From Polytrichum commune (lineage: Eukaryota; Streptophyta; Polytrichopsida; Polytrichales; Polytrichaceae): a stretch of DNA of 64,000 bases. Shown here in pieces: positions 24,151-35,781 of this stretch (its first letter is position 1; every line of letters starts with the position of its first letter). Location of the stretch: assembly GCA_950295325.1 (NCBI GenBank), contig OX485806.1:34968001-35032000 (forward strand). Direction: 5' to 3'. The position numbers were made by a program, and so were the translations under genes. The notes beneath the pieces are model-generated. The model was not told the DNA's origin and did not search any database. It saw nothing but the letters and a program-made list of their open reading frames with translations.

Positions 24151-24236
24151 TGGACGATAAGGCGTGGCAAAAGAATGAGGAATTTGCTCGGGAGTTTCTG
24201 GCAGGTCTCAACCCCGTCATAATTGCGCTTGTCAAG
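24151..24236 (+). CDS. Lipoxygenase exon 5
   Basis: An 86-nt exon after TTTCATAG. With the carried-over G it encodes VDDKAWQKNEEFAREFLAGL and NPVIIALVK, the conserved substrate-channel segment. The donor is AAG|GTAATT, phase 0. The frame also remains open straight through the following 171-nt intron. Confidence 0.85.
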
Positions 24237-24407
24237 GTAATTCTAATCAATCCAATTCCACCCTCCTTGCATCCAAAACTCTGCAAATTTTCAGAGCTCG
24301 GTGCTAAAAAGACACGAGGACTGCAAGTTTACATTGATAAAATATTTGTGGTTTCAAGCGTTTCCGGGAAGGCTGATCTGGAATTTCCGTGTGCTTGTGA
24401 GGAACAG

Positions 24408-24515
24408 GAATTTCCTCTGAAGAGTTCACTGAACCCCGCTGAGTTTGGAGATCCCACTTCTGCAATCTCGAAACAACACATTGAAGGCCATTTGGAAGGG
24501 CTCAGTGTCGAGCAG
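24408..24515 (+). CDS. Lipoxygenase exon 6
   Basis: It begins EFPLKSSLNPAEFGDPTSAI after GGAACAG, and continues to HIEGHLEGLSVEQ before GTAACA, phase 0. In intact lipoxygenases the next block is the A-x-x-x-x-LF-x-LD-x-HD segment; no such exon follows here. Confidence 0.85.
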
Positions 24516-26560
24516 GTAACAGAATAACGTTTAAAAACAGAGATACCCCTTTCTCTCAGGTTCTCGAGATTAGGTAGACGTGTCTTGAATGGTTATTTTT
24601 CCAACGAGCCCACTTCCTCCGAGGATATGAATCACTCAATTCGCAGTGTGAGAAAGGTTAGCATATCCAAATCGAGGCCACAGACGCTTTCCTCATAAGG
24701 TTTGGAGCTCACACGAATATCTTATTCAATATCAAAGTGTAGATTCTTGTGCTCATTATATGGTCATATAAGTCACCGCAAATATGTTGACTATTGAGCT
24801 TAGAATAATCATCATATCAACCGAACTGTCAAGACCTTAATTCAAGACACTTTTCATGTTACGTGACTGAAATTGGAATTCATAACCAACAAGAGGAGAG
24901 TGGATGACGAGCTGCAATTGTAGCAAGACACCCACCTACTCAAGTTGTTTATGGAGCATAATCAGTTTTCTCATGAATGAAATCCAAAAGGTATGGATGA
25001 AATGCACTTTGTGTGGTTAGGAGATCACATGGGAACTATTGAAAGCACTCTTGAGTCTTCGTTGGGACGAGCAACCGGTTATGGACACCAAATCATCATG
25101 TGTTTTGGTTCCATTCCAAAGAGTTCACTACCTATAAGGGGATTCACCCACTATTTGTAAGATGCAAATACTTTGAAGCGGGTGTTCATATCAAGAACCC
25201 AATTAAGAACTCATATCAAGATGGTTTAGGTAGAACGACCCAAACATTAGACCATGTTGTTGTGGTCCATATATTAATTTGAGACAAGGAAAAGTCTAAA
25301 ATTAACGAATATAGTGATGATTCACAAACTTCCGGCCTGAAGCCAAATTATCATGCAAAAGTTGAAATAACATCATGGAGTTCCAATTAATGTCATGATA
25401 ATTGCATGATTTTTGGAAGAAAACAAAGAATGGAAAATCATGTTCATTGCCACATCAAACTACTACACAGTAAACGGCTTCATAAGGTTAGCACATGTAT
25501 ATTATAAGATAATTACTTTAACCACCACTAGGTATAACTTTAACATGATGATTATACTAAGGTAGAAGCACCGAACTCCAATTTTCTTTAGTGACCCAAT
25601 TCTAACCCTTATTTCGTGTCCCAAACTAGATAGCTACATATTTTCAAAGTAATATTCTAAGCACCAAAAAATGCAGCTCATTGGTTGAAAGCTCATTGGT
25701 CAACGCTCGACACTCTCCACATTAGGGGGGAATTACAAGGAACCCTTGAGTTTCATAAATCACATCTAACGTATGTGGGTGTTATTTGGTTCGTTTTTCA
25801 TGCTCTCTAATTTCTACCTATTAGATTTACACGACAAAACTTATGTTACATCAACAAATCTACGATGAAGAATGAGCAAAAAACGGTTTGAAAATCAAAC
25901 CCTCCTTTGATAAATCAAAACTATGGTTATTGAAATGGCATGTATGTTGAATTTTTAATTGAATACATAAGTCCTCCCAATCGTCACGCACACATAGTCA
26001 AATCGCCTAAGATAGATCTTCATGGTGTTTGTTGTTAGATCCTCACCAAACCACAGACCAATCGGCAATATAGAGATCCAGTTAAGAAAAGTAGCTGAAT
26101 AACACCCGCATACCTTAAACCATAAGATGTTGAATTTACATGAAATCAAGTGCACTAGCCACCGAATGGATCTTGCTACGGGTCTCAAGTGCTCAAAGCA
26201 TCCGTTGTAGGCACTTCCACCCAGTCAGTGTCCAGGGAGATTTTTGGGCTTAAATCGGTCGAGATCCTAGTGTTTCCAAAACCAACTGGTTACATGTTGA
26301 CATCTCTTGGTTCTTCTTTATGAAATCCAAGACTCTTTTTGTAAACTCCTCTACATGGATCTGTAATTCTCCTGAAGTCTTGAATTCGAACTGGTTATTT
26401 CTCAAACTCAACCGGTTCATCTGTAACCAGCGGCTGGTTCTCACTGTTCGTCGATTCAACCCACCACACCACCCTCCTAAATTGCACAAATTTTCACAGT
26501 GAGCATCATGGATTTAAAGTCGGGGCATTAGCTTAACTTGAATGTGTGTTTGGCTTGCAG
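24516..26560 (+). other. Lipoxygenase interval where an exon is missing
   Basis: This 2,045-bp stretch should hold the exon joining ...GLSVEQ to TRCHAAMEP. I read both strands and found no LD-x-HD, ELS-x-P or SH(W/F) block. It holds a segment (24580-24850) related to the 37.5-38.3 kb tandem repeat, a segment (about 25100-25290) with inverted relatives near 48.6 kb, and the repeat at 26226-26460. Confidence 0.7.
26226..26460 (+). repeat. Repeat upstream of lipoxygenase exon 7
   Basis: The closest relative of the intron 4 copy. It shares GTGTCCAGGGAGATTTTTGG, GGTTACATGTTGACATCT and CTCAACCGGTTCATCTGTAA. It lies inside the interval where the missing exon should be. Confidence 0.65.
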
Positions 26561-26827
26561 CACGCGGTGCCACGCTGCGATGGAGCCAGTAATCATCGCT
26601 TCGAATCGGCAGCTGAGCAAGCTGCACCCCATCTACCAGCTCATGGCGCCGCACTTTGTGAACACTTTGGAGATCAATCGGCAGGCTCGAACGACTCTCA
26701 TTGCGGCCAGCGGCTCCATTGAGGCCAATTTCACGCCCCGCCAATACGCTTTGGCCATGGCCGCTGTGCATTACCGGGACACATGGACTTTCGAGTCCCA
26801 AGCCCTGCCGAACGACCTCATCAACAG
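26561..26827 (+). CDS. Lipoxygenase exon 7 (iron-ligand region)
   Basis: It starts after GCTTGCAG with the third base of a codon. It encodes TRCHAAMEPVIIASNRQLSK, in which CH is the second of the two paired iron-ligand histidines; the first should lie five residues upstream, in the missing exon. It ends ALPNDLIN-AG before GTTCAT, phase 2. Confidence 0.85.
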
Positions 26828-27848
26828 GTTCATATTCGTAACTGTATAAATGAAATTTGCAGAAGAGCATTAAGGTACTGTGCTGTAAATGGTATATTAT
26901 GGGTTCTTTTCTCGATCGGACACCGGTATTTCATGGGTGTGCGGTTCAGTGAGGATCAACGAACAAACACCATGTTTAAGACACATGTTGAAAAGAGAAC
27001 GGACTACCGTGTCTTCAAAGTTTATTGAGTCCTTCACACTCAATAGTGACATAACGTTACTCACTTGATGAGTTGTGTTCATGGGTTTAGCAGTAGATTC
27101 GAGAATAAAGATTTTGGATGTTGGAATCCCAGTGCTTCGTACTGAATTTGAAGTCAAGGCAGCTGTACACAGCTCATCAGCTGAGTTATGTTATGAAACC
27201 CAAGTGGCAGGACATATGTTCTCAGTTAAGGAATCAACTACTAATATGCACTTTCCGATAACCATAATTAAAATAAGGAGAGGTCCGATTTTCAACCCGA
27301 GTTTTGTTGGTGCTTCGTCGTAGAGTTGCATATGCAACACAAGTTTCATCGTGTAAATCTAATCCGTAGAAGTTGGAGAACATGAATAACAAACCGAATG
27401 ACACCCAAATAGTGCCTTAATAGAGTTTATTCTCTAACTCAGTGGGAGTTTTCATCCGGAGTGACTTGTTGGTCTCCGACGTCTCCGACGTCTCCCATTG
27501 TTTGTTTTGCATACGATATCAATGATTTCTTTCCACTTGTGGTGCATACTCGGAGGTAGTGTTTACGTGGAAGGTGTTGTATCCACACCAACTAACTCTC
27601 ACCCAAAAGTCATGTTGAGCTAGAAGATAACCCTAATGCCAACTGCCTTTTGTTTTTGATGCTAGATTCAGAAGATCCAAATCCACATTGTTTGTCTCTT
27701 GTTTTTGAGAACCCTGGTTGATAGTAAGTCTATTGAGTGGATCCGTAGAGTTTGGATGCCATGAATCATGTAGATGACCGACTCTTGTGAATTTTCTCCC
27801 AATTGAAACACGGTAAACAACAATTGCTCCGTTTCCATTCATTTCTAG

Positions 27849-28258
27849 GGGCATGGCCGTTTGAGACCCGAGCACCCGGCACGGCGTGAGGCTCGTGGTG
27901 GAAGACTACCCGTACGCGGCCGACGGGCTCGAGCTTTGGACGGCCATCAAGGAATGGAACACGGAGTACCTCGACATCTACTACAAGAACGACAAAGCAA
28001 TCCAAACCGACGCCAAGCTCCAACATTGGTGGGGGGAGATTCGCAACCAAGCCCACGCCGACAAGAGAGACGCCCCGGGATGGCTGGTGCCGAGTTCGAA
28101 GCGGAGCCTTGTGGAGATCCTCACGACGCTCCAATGGATCGCTTCGTGCCAACACGCGGCCGTGAACTTTGGCCAACACGATTACGCGGGCTTCATGCCG
28201 CACCATCCCACACTCACCCGACGCTTGCTTCCCGAGGACGAGGAGGGGGACTCCAAAG
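27849..28258 (+). CDS. Lipoxygenase exon 8 with in-frame stop
   Basis: After ATTTCTAG the frame reads R-G-M-A-V, then TGA (27862-27864), then DPSTRHGVRLVVEDYPYAAD and on through WIASCQHAAVNFGQHDYAGF. The His and Asn of HAAVN are iron ligands and are kept; the usual Leu before this His is Gln. The stop most simply comes from a CGA codon by one C-to-T change. It ends before GTTTTT, phase 1. Confidence 0.85.
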
Positions 28259-29295
28259 GTTTTTTAATTTACCGATTTTGTATCTTCTATTGTTAACTAG
28301 TCTAGTTATAATGTATCCTCTAACTCGACAACCGACGACAAGAGAGTGGATGACGAGTCACAGGAGCAGCGAGTCATCCACCTACCTGAGTTGGTTATCA
28401 GTCAGAATTGATTAGTTTAGGGTTTAGGGTATGGGAATTGTGTGCGTTGATACCATGTCTCCATGTGTTCAAAGGCGTGATGGATTTTGATAATCCTTCT
28501 GCTCTTGGATGAGCAGTTGGTTATGACTTTCGGTTAGGAGTTGGTTGTTTTGCATACAACTTCAAGTTTCATGATTGGTGGTTTTCGGTGTCTGCTTGGA
28601 GGTAGTGTGGAGGTTTGAACGGAAAACATTTGTACCGGTGCATTTGAGGGTCAAACTCATTTTGGCATGGGAAGAGGTGCTAAAATGAGTATGTCCCTCG
28701 ATGAACTAAAAGAATGTGTTCAAAGCATTCAAAGTCAAGCACCACCTCCGAGGATGCACCACAAGTGGAAATAATTATGGAAATTGTATGCAAGACAACC
28801 AAATGGGAAATAATAGGGGACCAACTTCTAACCAAAAGTCTTATTGAGTTAAAGGATAACTCTATTATGGTAAACTTTTTATAGATTTAGTTCATTCTTT
28901 CAATCATGACATTCTTAAGCAACCTATTTGGGTTCCGATGCAAATGGAATAATTCTTAGTTGAAATGATTTCATTGGGGACGTACCTACCTCTTCATTTG
29001 AATCTCGGTTGATAGAATAAGGCCACATATCCAAAGATAGGCAACAATGAGGTGTCAACTAATGAGACCTCGACACTTGACTTCCTCGCCATTCATGCAT
29101 GTACTCAAAGAATCTTCATTCTCAAGAGTTATTATTCTTGAAGATAGAATAGGAAGAGAGCATCCTTACACATGCTTGAGAATGCTATAATGATTCATGA
29201 ATAAGGTAGGCTTCTCGCACAAAGCTCTAGATAAATGACATATCTAACGATATGTTATTTGACATGGTTGACCTCCAAATTCACCACATGTGCAG

Positions 29296-29459
29296 TTTGG
29301 GAAGAGTGGCAACGGAATCCGGAGCAAGTCTACTTGAAGTCGATCTCCAACATTGACAACACCGCCACGGCCTTGTCGGTGTATGAAGTGCTCTCCACGC
29401 ACGCACCCAATGAGGAGTATATTGGTGAGCGACATGCAAATTGGACAGAGAATGATTTG
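29296..29459 (+). CDS. Lipoxygenase exon 9
   Basis: It begins after ATGTGCAG and encodes VWEEWQRNPEQVYLKSISNI, ALSVYEVLSTHAPNEEYIGE and RHANWTENDL. The last block corresponds to the family's GQR-x4-WT-x-D segment, which decides the TTG|GTAAAT donor over an earlier ATTG|GTGAGC. Phase 0. Confidence 0.8.
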
Positions 29460-29923
29460 GTAAATTATACCTATCCCCTAAACCTTGAATCAATAATCCA
29501 AATTACCAAGTTGACAATGAAGGCATTCTACATGCACTAGGAGAAAAATTGCCCATTTCAATCGGCTGTTGCAAAACAAAACAAAACAAAACAAAACAAA
29601 CAAACAAACAAAACCAATAAACAAAATAACAAAACCTTGCCACCATCTAGTAGGCAAACCCCTTTCGGCACACAATATTATGTTGCATCGGCTATGTCGC
29701 AACGATCAATTACGGCATGAGGTCAGCATGGAACAAGTAACCTCTGGAATAAATTTTGTCTAGCAAACTGAAGTGGTCTACATGCATCGTGCAATCCAAT
29801 TACGTTCTATGGGCTAGTATGCAATAATAAATACATTGGCTTGGACAACACATGTCCAAGCTAGTCTAATACAATGAAGATTAGTTGGACAATGAAGATG
29901 GTGGTGACCTTCATTGTTGGAGT

Positions 29924-30306
29924 AGTACACTAAATATTGTATTTATTGTCACCAATTCTATTTGTCTTGCTCAATCCTTATTATAAATTGCCCGTGTAGT
30001 GTCACCAACACTAAATGTAACCTAACATAATTTGTCCTTCCTTGTAAAAACATTTGGGCATTTTAAATTTACATTGTTGTAAGTCGTGTCACTTACTAAG
30101 TGATCTTTCATCCATATTCAATATTTCAAACATCACAGTATTTCAAAAATCTTGGGATACAGAGTATAATAGCAAACTCTATTTCAATAATCGGCATGGA
30201 CTTCATCCAAATTTCAATCATCCACAACAGTACTTGTAAACTGAATCGTAAGAAGTGTCATCAGAGTAGTTACCACAGTGACATAAAATACAATATTTAG
30301 TGTAGT
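29924..30306. mobile_element. MITE, family A copy 3, inside lipoxygenase intron 9
   Basis: About 380 bp bounded by GTAGTACACTAAATATTGTA and AATACAATATTTAGTGTAGT. It contains AAATTGCCCGTGTAGTGTCA and GTCACTTACTAAGTGATCTT, shared with 12830-13085. No coding capacity. Confidence 0.7.
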
Positions 30307-30688
30307 TTTTTTATCAGTTTTTCCAACAACCTGGAAGAATCAGCCTCTCTTGAACCTTGATTCAACATTGCAGGTGTTCTACTTTCGTTGGTAAAATTGA
30401 TAGGTACATGATTCTAGTGCACTGACCTGGTTGACATTCATAATTTTGCTTTACATTTTCGTTTCTTCCAAATTCCATCATCGGGAGATGAAGGATTCGT
30501 TGATTTTGTTTTTGTCGTTTTCAATTTTGTCGAGAAGAAGTCTATGGGCGATGAAAGCAACTTCTGGCTTCTGGTGAGGCCACGTTGCCTATGCTTTCTC
30601 GACCGTCGGATTTGACCGATGTAACCCTCCTCCCCTGATCTCCTCCGTTTCTGCCACCACTCATCCACTGCGTTTTCTTCTTTTGCAG

Positions 30689-30874
30689 GCCAAGGCAGCA
30701 TTCAAACGATTCTCGGAGAAGGTGAGTGAAGTGGATGAATTGATCCAGGCCCGGAATGCGGATCCGAGGTTGAAGAACCGGACGGGCGTTGTGCAAATGC
30801 CTTACCAATTGATGCGGCCAAATTCGGCGCCAGGTGTCACATTTCGGGGGGTCCCCAACAGCATCTCCATTTAG
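30689..30874 (+). CDS. Lipoxygenase exon 10 (C-terminus)
   Basis: After TTTTGCAG it encodes AKAAFKRFSEKVSEVDELIQ, NRTGVVQMPYQLM and ends GVPNSISI-TAG. The terminal Ile carboxylate is the C-terminal iron ligand in this family and is intact. Confidence 0.9.
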   Translation, partial: AKAAFKRFSEKVSEVDELIQARNADPRLKNRTGVVQMPYQLMRPNSAPGVTFRGVPNSISI

Positions 30875-33800
30875 AAATTAGGGTATTAAAATTTGCACAT
30901 CTTTGCACATAACGAAAGAAGAGATAAAACGAAGAAAGATGAAACAAAAATTGTCCACATTGGCTTCTGTTACCGACATGAACATGAGCTAAATTGGTCC
31001 TAGGTTGTCCAAAGGTTTCCTTTATGTTATCAGATAGGGTGCGTTGTTGCCTACCTTTCAGCCCCCCTTTCAGTAGGTGGGCCATCTTGGGGGGGGGGGA
31101 TCTTGTATTGTTGTACGTGTGACATCACAAAGTTTTCGTTTCATTCACGTGTCAACATTGATTTTACATTGATTCAGTCACATCAAACTACAGCATTGAA
31201 TCCATGTCTACCAAACATATAGAGTTTTCTGTTGAATATGTCTTATAACGTTGATAAATCCAGATGGTGGATTTATGAGTCAAATCAATGTCATGGAATT
31301 AACCAATAGCTAAGTGTTAAGTTAGAGTTGATAAAAATATTAAACCTTGAAGGGCATATATCAACCATTGTTCAACATTAAAAGTGAGTCACTTGCTTAT
31401 TGAGATGAATGTCATATCACTACATATCACTGCGAAAACCTATTGTACATTGACGTCTCAATCATGCATGTTAAGGAACTTCCAATACAAAACAACTTCA
31501 CATTCATGTCACATAATAATAAATTTCAATTTTTCTTCAAGGTAGCATCTTCCTTATCTCAATTGGACTAGGTTTATTCCTTGAAGGTATTAAGAATTTT
31601 TATGGTGAACTTCTTCAAAGACTAGTATGTGACAAACTTCCATCAAACATCAAGCATTTAAGGCATCCTCTCTTACACTCCAACAAATACTAATCAATTA
31701 AAAAACTTGAAGAGAATGAGGCAAGACTTTGATGATTTTAGAAGATGACCACCTCTAGATATCTCCGGAACAACCATTTTTACACTCAAACTCCTCAAAA
31801 GCATTGTTTTAGCCCCTTATTGTCAATAGATGGAATTATTGACTAAGCTAACTAGAAAATGGTCCCCTATAATTTAGGCCGCAAGAAGACTTTTAACTAA
31901 CCCACCACCGAATAGCATGACATTAAGTTAAATGCTAGTACGAGCATCAAATCAACCGGACAAAAACTTGACATCTTGTCCAAGTGTCCAACTCCATAAT
32001 TGAGTTGTGGGAAGAAAAATCTTATCTTTGGTACAACACAATTTGAGAAGATAACAATCACAACATTGGAGTTATCGAGTTGTGGCAGTTTGGTAGTGTG
32101 GAGCTTTTCTCTTCTTTTTCTTGAATGGATGACAAGATGGATGAGAAATCCCCAAGTAAAAACAATCTAAACATATATATATATATATATGCACAAAAGT
32201 AGAGTATCATCATGCACGTTAAACTTTGAAATTAGAAGTTTGAGGTTCATATGCCGAGTCTTCTAGAGGTGGTGGAAGTTCATTTAACCCTATGATCGGT
32301 GTCTCAATTTAGATTGAATTTGAATGTCATTTTCAGAGCGTGTTTGGTCTAGGGTGTTGCCCAAACTACTAAGGATAGTGTGTACTTACAATGGGCAATT
32401 ACCAACACCCAGTAGCAAGGAAGCTTGTCAATGCTTAGTGACCTTCAATGAGCTTCAAGTTCAATTTGAAGTTTTTGAATACTCTTTCACTTTAAAGTGG
32501 GGTCTAACAACAATTACACCTATCTATTCTTGGAACATATACTAATCTTCATGCTAAGTGCAGGCCCAAATGAAGACTTGAGGTGGCGGTCTAGAATACT
32601 CCCCCACCAAGACATGACCCTTTGGTTCACTTGGGAGCAATTTAATAGGGTGAAATGGTCATGTGGTTGATGGTTCATCCAAGTGTAGAGCATTTCCACC
32701 AACGACTCCCCTTTGAATTTTTATCCATGTATGGAGACTTGCATGTATAACCTCCAAATTGTATCTATGAGCAAATTGGTAGAATGCCTCATTAATGCCT
32801 TGAGAAGATATGTGTCTTGATGCTACAACAGCTCATCATCTGTAGACTCAAACTCTCCTCTTGTTGGTTATGTATTCCATAATGCAAATGTACCTAACAT
32901 GTATATGTGGTGAGCAAGGTAAGATAACTAACATTCTACTAGAAAATCTGATGTGATAAAAGATAGGGTCTAATTTAAAATTTTGAAGCAAAATTTTATA
33001 AAATTAGCATATTCCAAACTTATTTGAGAACATCCATCATATATGTAGAATATTCCATGAATATGTCTGTTACTTCCTATGGAAATACTTCCCCTAGAAT
33101 ACACATTATTGCACTTCACACCTAGCATTATAGAGGAGTCCCCCCCCCCCCCCTGCGGGCATGTGGTGGCGAGCTCATGATCATGATCATTTTTCCTCCT
33201 TGGACCATTCCTCCAATGTATAGATGTGACAATGTGGTGAATTTAGAGAACACGTGGATTGTTCTTATGTTGTTCATCCAAGTGGAGAGTAGTTCCAACT
33301 ATCCACACACAAAGCATTTCAAAATTATAACCTCCAATTTTGTCCATGGCAAGAATCCATATTATGCCGTACAAGTAACTTGAATGTTGTATTTAAGTAA
33401 AAGTTGAATATATTTTCCAATATATGGACTTTTTGATTGCTTCGTTTCTTTCATAGGATCCTACAATACAATTTTGATATACTCAAACTCTATGGAAAGT
33501 GTATGAATCCTTAGTGATTACTTGAATGTTATGCTATTAAAATATGATGAAAAAATTCAAATATCTATTTTTTGATATTAGCATAATCAACTTTGCATAT
33601 TCTATTGGAGGATCTTACCATAAAATCCTACCATAATATCCCACCATAATATCCCATGATATAATTCAACATGTTATAATTCTAGACTTGGTCTAAGTCC
33701 AATTTTACTTAAATTTGTGGTTTGAGTAAGTGAATGTTTTATTACTACTACAGCTCATCATCCAATCTTTTCTCATCAATTATGTAGCTCATAATGCACA

Positions 33801-33942
33801 TGTACATGACATGTAAATGTGGCGAGTTCATCATTGCTATTTCTTCACCTTGGTCCCATCCTCCAAATGAATGTGTAGATGGACCAATAAAATGAAAATG
33901 AAATTGATTTTACAATCTCGAAAACCAACAAATTTATTAAAC

Positions 33943-34116
33943 TGAAAGCACATCAAGATGATGGTGACAAAATGGTTAATTCCCTAGAAGAACACACTGC
34001 AGTGGCTTCCGTGAGATAAACGTTGATATTATCAATTTGGTTGTCCAATTGGAAGAAAGACTTGAGACTGCCAATGTGGTGAAGATGCGGATCATTCCCT
34101 CGGAATGACAATGAAA
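33943..34116 (+). pseudogene. Coding-like fragment with probable frameshift
   Basis: Plus-strand sequence reads AHQDDGDKMVNSLEEHTAVA-SVR and then, after a one-base phase change near 34018, INVDIINLVVQLEERLETAN and VVKMRIIPSE before TGA. The charged, helical character and good codon periodicity suggest a decayed exon or retrogene scrap. I cannot name the parent. Confidence 0.3.
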
Positions 34117-34659
34117 TTCATTGCAGTAGGAGCAACATGTGACACGAATCTCCATGCTGACAAAATTAGGCAATTCGGTCACGGGTTGTTTGACAAGGAG
34201 GGTTATGTACGATGATGTTGCATTTGGAGATCTTGGAGATCTTGGGGTTTAATATTAAAGTCTAATACGTGATTAAAGTATGCATAAATCAACCTAATCA
34301 AGTTCATGGGCTAGTTTGGAGATCCCTAAAGTCTTCCAAAAACTCATGCTTTGGTAAGGGAGTTTTGATAAAGGAACGTCATGTAGTGGTGTCAAAACCC
34401 CAAACTTTAGTCAAATGAAGGGGGGTTTGACTTTGGCCAAAAGACAATTATACAAAAAAGGATTCCTTATCAAACTTTCCAGAGCGCCATTTTATATGTC
34501 TTCAAAAGTTTCTCAATAAAAGTGTTTATGTATAGCCATCTTTTGGCCAAAGTCAAATGCTTCTCCATCATTTCACTGAGAGGGGGGGGGGGTTCCAATA
34601 CCATTTTGACACTCCTTGAAGATTTAAAAATGTCAAAGGCGGTCCAAAACCCTAGGGTT

Positions 34660-35120
34660 TGATGTGCGTGGGTCATTATGAAATTAAACCCCATGTATAC
34701 AAGAAACCCATAGCATAAAATGGATGTATATAATAACTAAGCCACAATCCAAAGAGAAAAAAACTCAAGGGAGCCAACGAGCACTCCAAGAGCCTCCAGT
34801 TTGGAAAAACTTAGAACCCCAATGCAAACCCTAACAAGAATGGATAAGGTGGTCATTGGGGACTATTACAACATGACAACAATGAATGAAATCATAAATT
34901 AGATAAAACTAGCACATTTATTGTCAATGTTTTCTCTAAACCTTACAGCCCTCTTTTGTACATCTACCTTTACTTCAAAACTCTTAATAGGCTTCTGCAA
35001 ATGTACACACTAGAGAAGAACAATGCCTCTCCCTTATGTGTACTATGTATGCTAATGCCTCAAATAATACCCCTTTCTACACTCAATTTAACCGGTACAT
35101 GGTATGAAGAGTCCACCCCC
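34660..35120. mobile_element. TIR element, family B copy 4 (left end lost)
   Basis: It begins within the GATGTGCGTGGGTCATTATG block rather than at the terminal GGGGTGGACT, and ends with GAAGAGTCCACCCCC at 35120. The interior matches 7167-7690 (for example GAGCACTCCAAGAGCCTCCA). Confidence 0.55.
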
Positions 35121-35443
35121 TGGGGCTAAAACTCCCTCCTGAACCAAGAGTTTGAGAGACTTTAAGGACTCAACTCTATGTGATTCTAATTTTTAAGAGA
35201 CATGATATGATTTTATTTATCTATTGAATTTTACAATCAAACTTGTGTCCACTATCATGTCCCATGTTCACATCCCAAAATACGTTTCTTTTAATGCTTT
35301 ATATCAACCCTAGATTGGCCTTGGTTAAGGTAGACATGTCTATTTCTAGTAATTGTCACCATCACACAAAAAACAGAGTCCCCTAAAGCCATGAAGTTCC
35401 ACACATTTAGCCAACGTTATAAAATTTGGAATGTTAGAAATAG

Positions 35444-35480
35444 GTACACTAAATATGATATTTAGTGTCACTTACTATAG
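35444..35480. repeat. Solo family E MITE end
   Basis: GTACACTAAATATGATATTT plus AGTGTCACTTACTATAG, the terminus and subterminal part of family E, without a matching opposite end nearby. Confidence 0.45.
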
Positions 35481-35733
35481 ACAAGCAAAAACAAGAAGAT
35501 AAGAGAAGTGAAGAGAAGTGAAAACAAGAGAAGACACGAGAATGGTCAAACTGAATTTTTTTCTTTTTTTCAAAACTGCCCTTTTTGGGCTTATATATAT
35601 ATTTTAAATCAACACATTCACTTTTTGGTGCACAGTCATTCCTCTTGGTCCACATTGGGTTTACACCTAGTGAGGGGCCCAAACGCTTTGTAAATTATTT
35701 ATCTTAAGGAAATCGAACCATGGAAGTTAGACT

Positions 35734-35781
35734 ATGAAGTCGGACCATGGAAAAAGGCCATCTTCCATGGTCCGACTTCAT
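35734..35781. repeat. Perfect 19-bp inverted repeat
   Basis: ATGAAGTCGGACCATGGAA and its exact reverse complement are separated by about 10 bases. The flanks continue with imperfect pairing (CCATGG copies on both sides), so it may be the core of a small foldback element. Confidence 0.7.

Larger units (their letters stand above)
18337..30874 (+). pseudogene. Plant lipoxygenase gene, ten visible exons, apparently inactivated
   Basis: Lipoxygenases add O2 to polyunsaturated fatty acids at a non-haem iron site, the first step of oxylipin synthesis. The exons cover an N-terminal PLAT/LH2 lipid-binding domain (exons 1-2) and most of the catalytic domain. Landmarks are [16 protein letters not shown] (exon 3), the EFAREFLAGLNPVII block (exon 5), CHAAMEPVIIASNRQLSKLH (exon 7), HAAVNFGQ (exon 8) and C-terminal PNSISI with the Ile iron ligand. 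There is no obvious transit peptide, so a cytosolic enzyme would be expected. Two lesions stand out. The exon between exons 6 and 7, encoding roughly 115 residues and the first iron-ligand His, is not found and the phases flanking the gap do not match. Exon 8 also carries an in-frame TGA at 27862-27864. The visible exons total 2,410 nt (about 803 codons), against 850-930 residues usual for the family. Confidence 0.85.

Noticed and set aside
27886-28296. Treating the exon 8 frame as beginning at GTG 27886
   Set aside because: It is the continuation of the lipoxygenase after the TGA; conserved residues lie on both sides of the stop, so it is an exon and not a new start.
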